Assembly: GCA_044344145.1 (NCBI GenBank)
Contig: JBIJDM010000188.1
Location: 1 to 5,957 of the forward strand
Direction: 5' to 3'
DNA from: JBAXGE01 sp044344145
Lineage (GTDB): Bacteria > Planctomycetota > Phycisphaerae > WQYP01
Length of the DNA stretch: 5,957 nt
Shown: piece after piece, positions 5,933 through 5,957 of the stretch
Numbering within the stretch: the stretch's first letter is position 1
Layout of the letters: each line of letters opens with the position of its first letter
Notes under the pieces: model-generated
Told to the model about the DNA's origin: nothing
The model's database searches: none
What the model saw: only the letters and a program-made list of their open reading frames with translations
Translations under genes and position numbers: made by a program

Positions 5933-5957
5933 ACCATGGGCTGCCGCCCATGGCTCT
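5933..5957 (-). repeat. REP-like hairpin, right copy, inverted and cut by the window edge
   Basis: This is the exact reverse complement of 5704-5728 over 25 bases. The window ends where the minus-strand GTAG of the left copy would be completed; if the symmetry holds, the next two plus-strand bases should be AC. The inverted pair resembles a REPIN, but the spacing of roughly 200 bases is wider than usual because another inverted pair lies between the copies. Confidence 0.55.

Larger units (their letters stand above)
5664..5957. repeat. Non-coding region packed with nested inverted repeats (REP/REPIN-like)
   Basis: I see no supportable gene in these 294 bases. They hold three copies of an AGCCCC(N3)GGGGCGT palindrome (5681-5696 and 5791-5806 direct, 5856-5871 inverted), two inverted copies of a 25-nt hairpin sequence (5704-5728, 5933-5957), and two inverted copies of a 39-nt double palindrome (5768-5806, 5856-5894). 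The inner pair lies wholly within the outer pair, so the region has near mirror symmetry about position 5831. The outer right copy touches the window edge, so the element probably continues. Confidence 0.85.

Noticed and set aside
5664..5957. CRISPR array.
   Set aside because: The repeats are palindromic, occur in both orientations, differ in spacing and lack equal-length unique spacers; no cas gene is nearby.

Overview
The window looks like a piece of a GC-rich chromosome from the Verrucomicrobia/Planctomycetes (PVC) group, most likely a verrucomicrobium. This is an inference. It rests on a Pseudomonas stutzeri-type L-rhamnose isomerase, a large membrane-anchored von Willebrand A / glutamine-amidotransferase-like protein of a kind common in PVC genomes, and a tail of short GCCCC(N3)GGGGC palindromes that I associate with such genomes. 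No taxonomic marker gene such as rRNA is present.

Layout, left to right. (1) Positions 1-805, minus strand: the N-terminal 268 residues of L-rhamnose isomerase, cut by the left edge. (2) A 100-bp divergent gap, 806-905. (3) Positions 906-3638, plus strand: a 910-residue protein with two N-terminal membrane helices, a vWA domain with a large insertion, Ig-like segments, a GATase-like domain and a C-terminal membrane anchor. (4) Positions 3663-3977, minus strand and convergent with the vWA gene: a 104-residue XRE-type DNA-binding protein. (5) Positions 4086-4802, minus strand: the 16S rRNA m3U1498 methyltransferase RsmE. (6) Positions 4920-5663, plus strand and divergent from rsmE: a 247-residue cupin protein of unknown function. 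(7) Positions 5664-5957: about 290 non-coding bases filled with nested inverted repeats, with a REP/REPIN-like architecture, running off the right edge.

The genes do not form one pathway. rhaI belongs to L-rhamnose catabolism, rsmE is ribosome housekeeping, the XRE protein is probably a local or autoregulating repressor, and the vWA protein and the cupin have no assignable process. The vWA gene stands alone between a divergent and a convergent neighbour, and no MoxR ATPase, DUF58 or BatA-type partner lies beside it. A well-formed minus-strand hairpin followed by a T-run sits inside the 3' end of the vWA gene and could terminate the XRE transcript.

The most unusual part is the right-hand repeat region. 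An outer pair of perfect 25-nt inverted copies carries a CCATGGGC/GCCCATGG hairpin preceded by GTAG. It encloses an inner pair of 39-nt inverted copies of GCCCC-type palindromes. I see no clearly new multi-gene system in this window.
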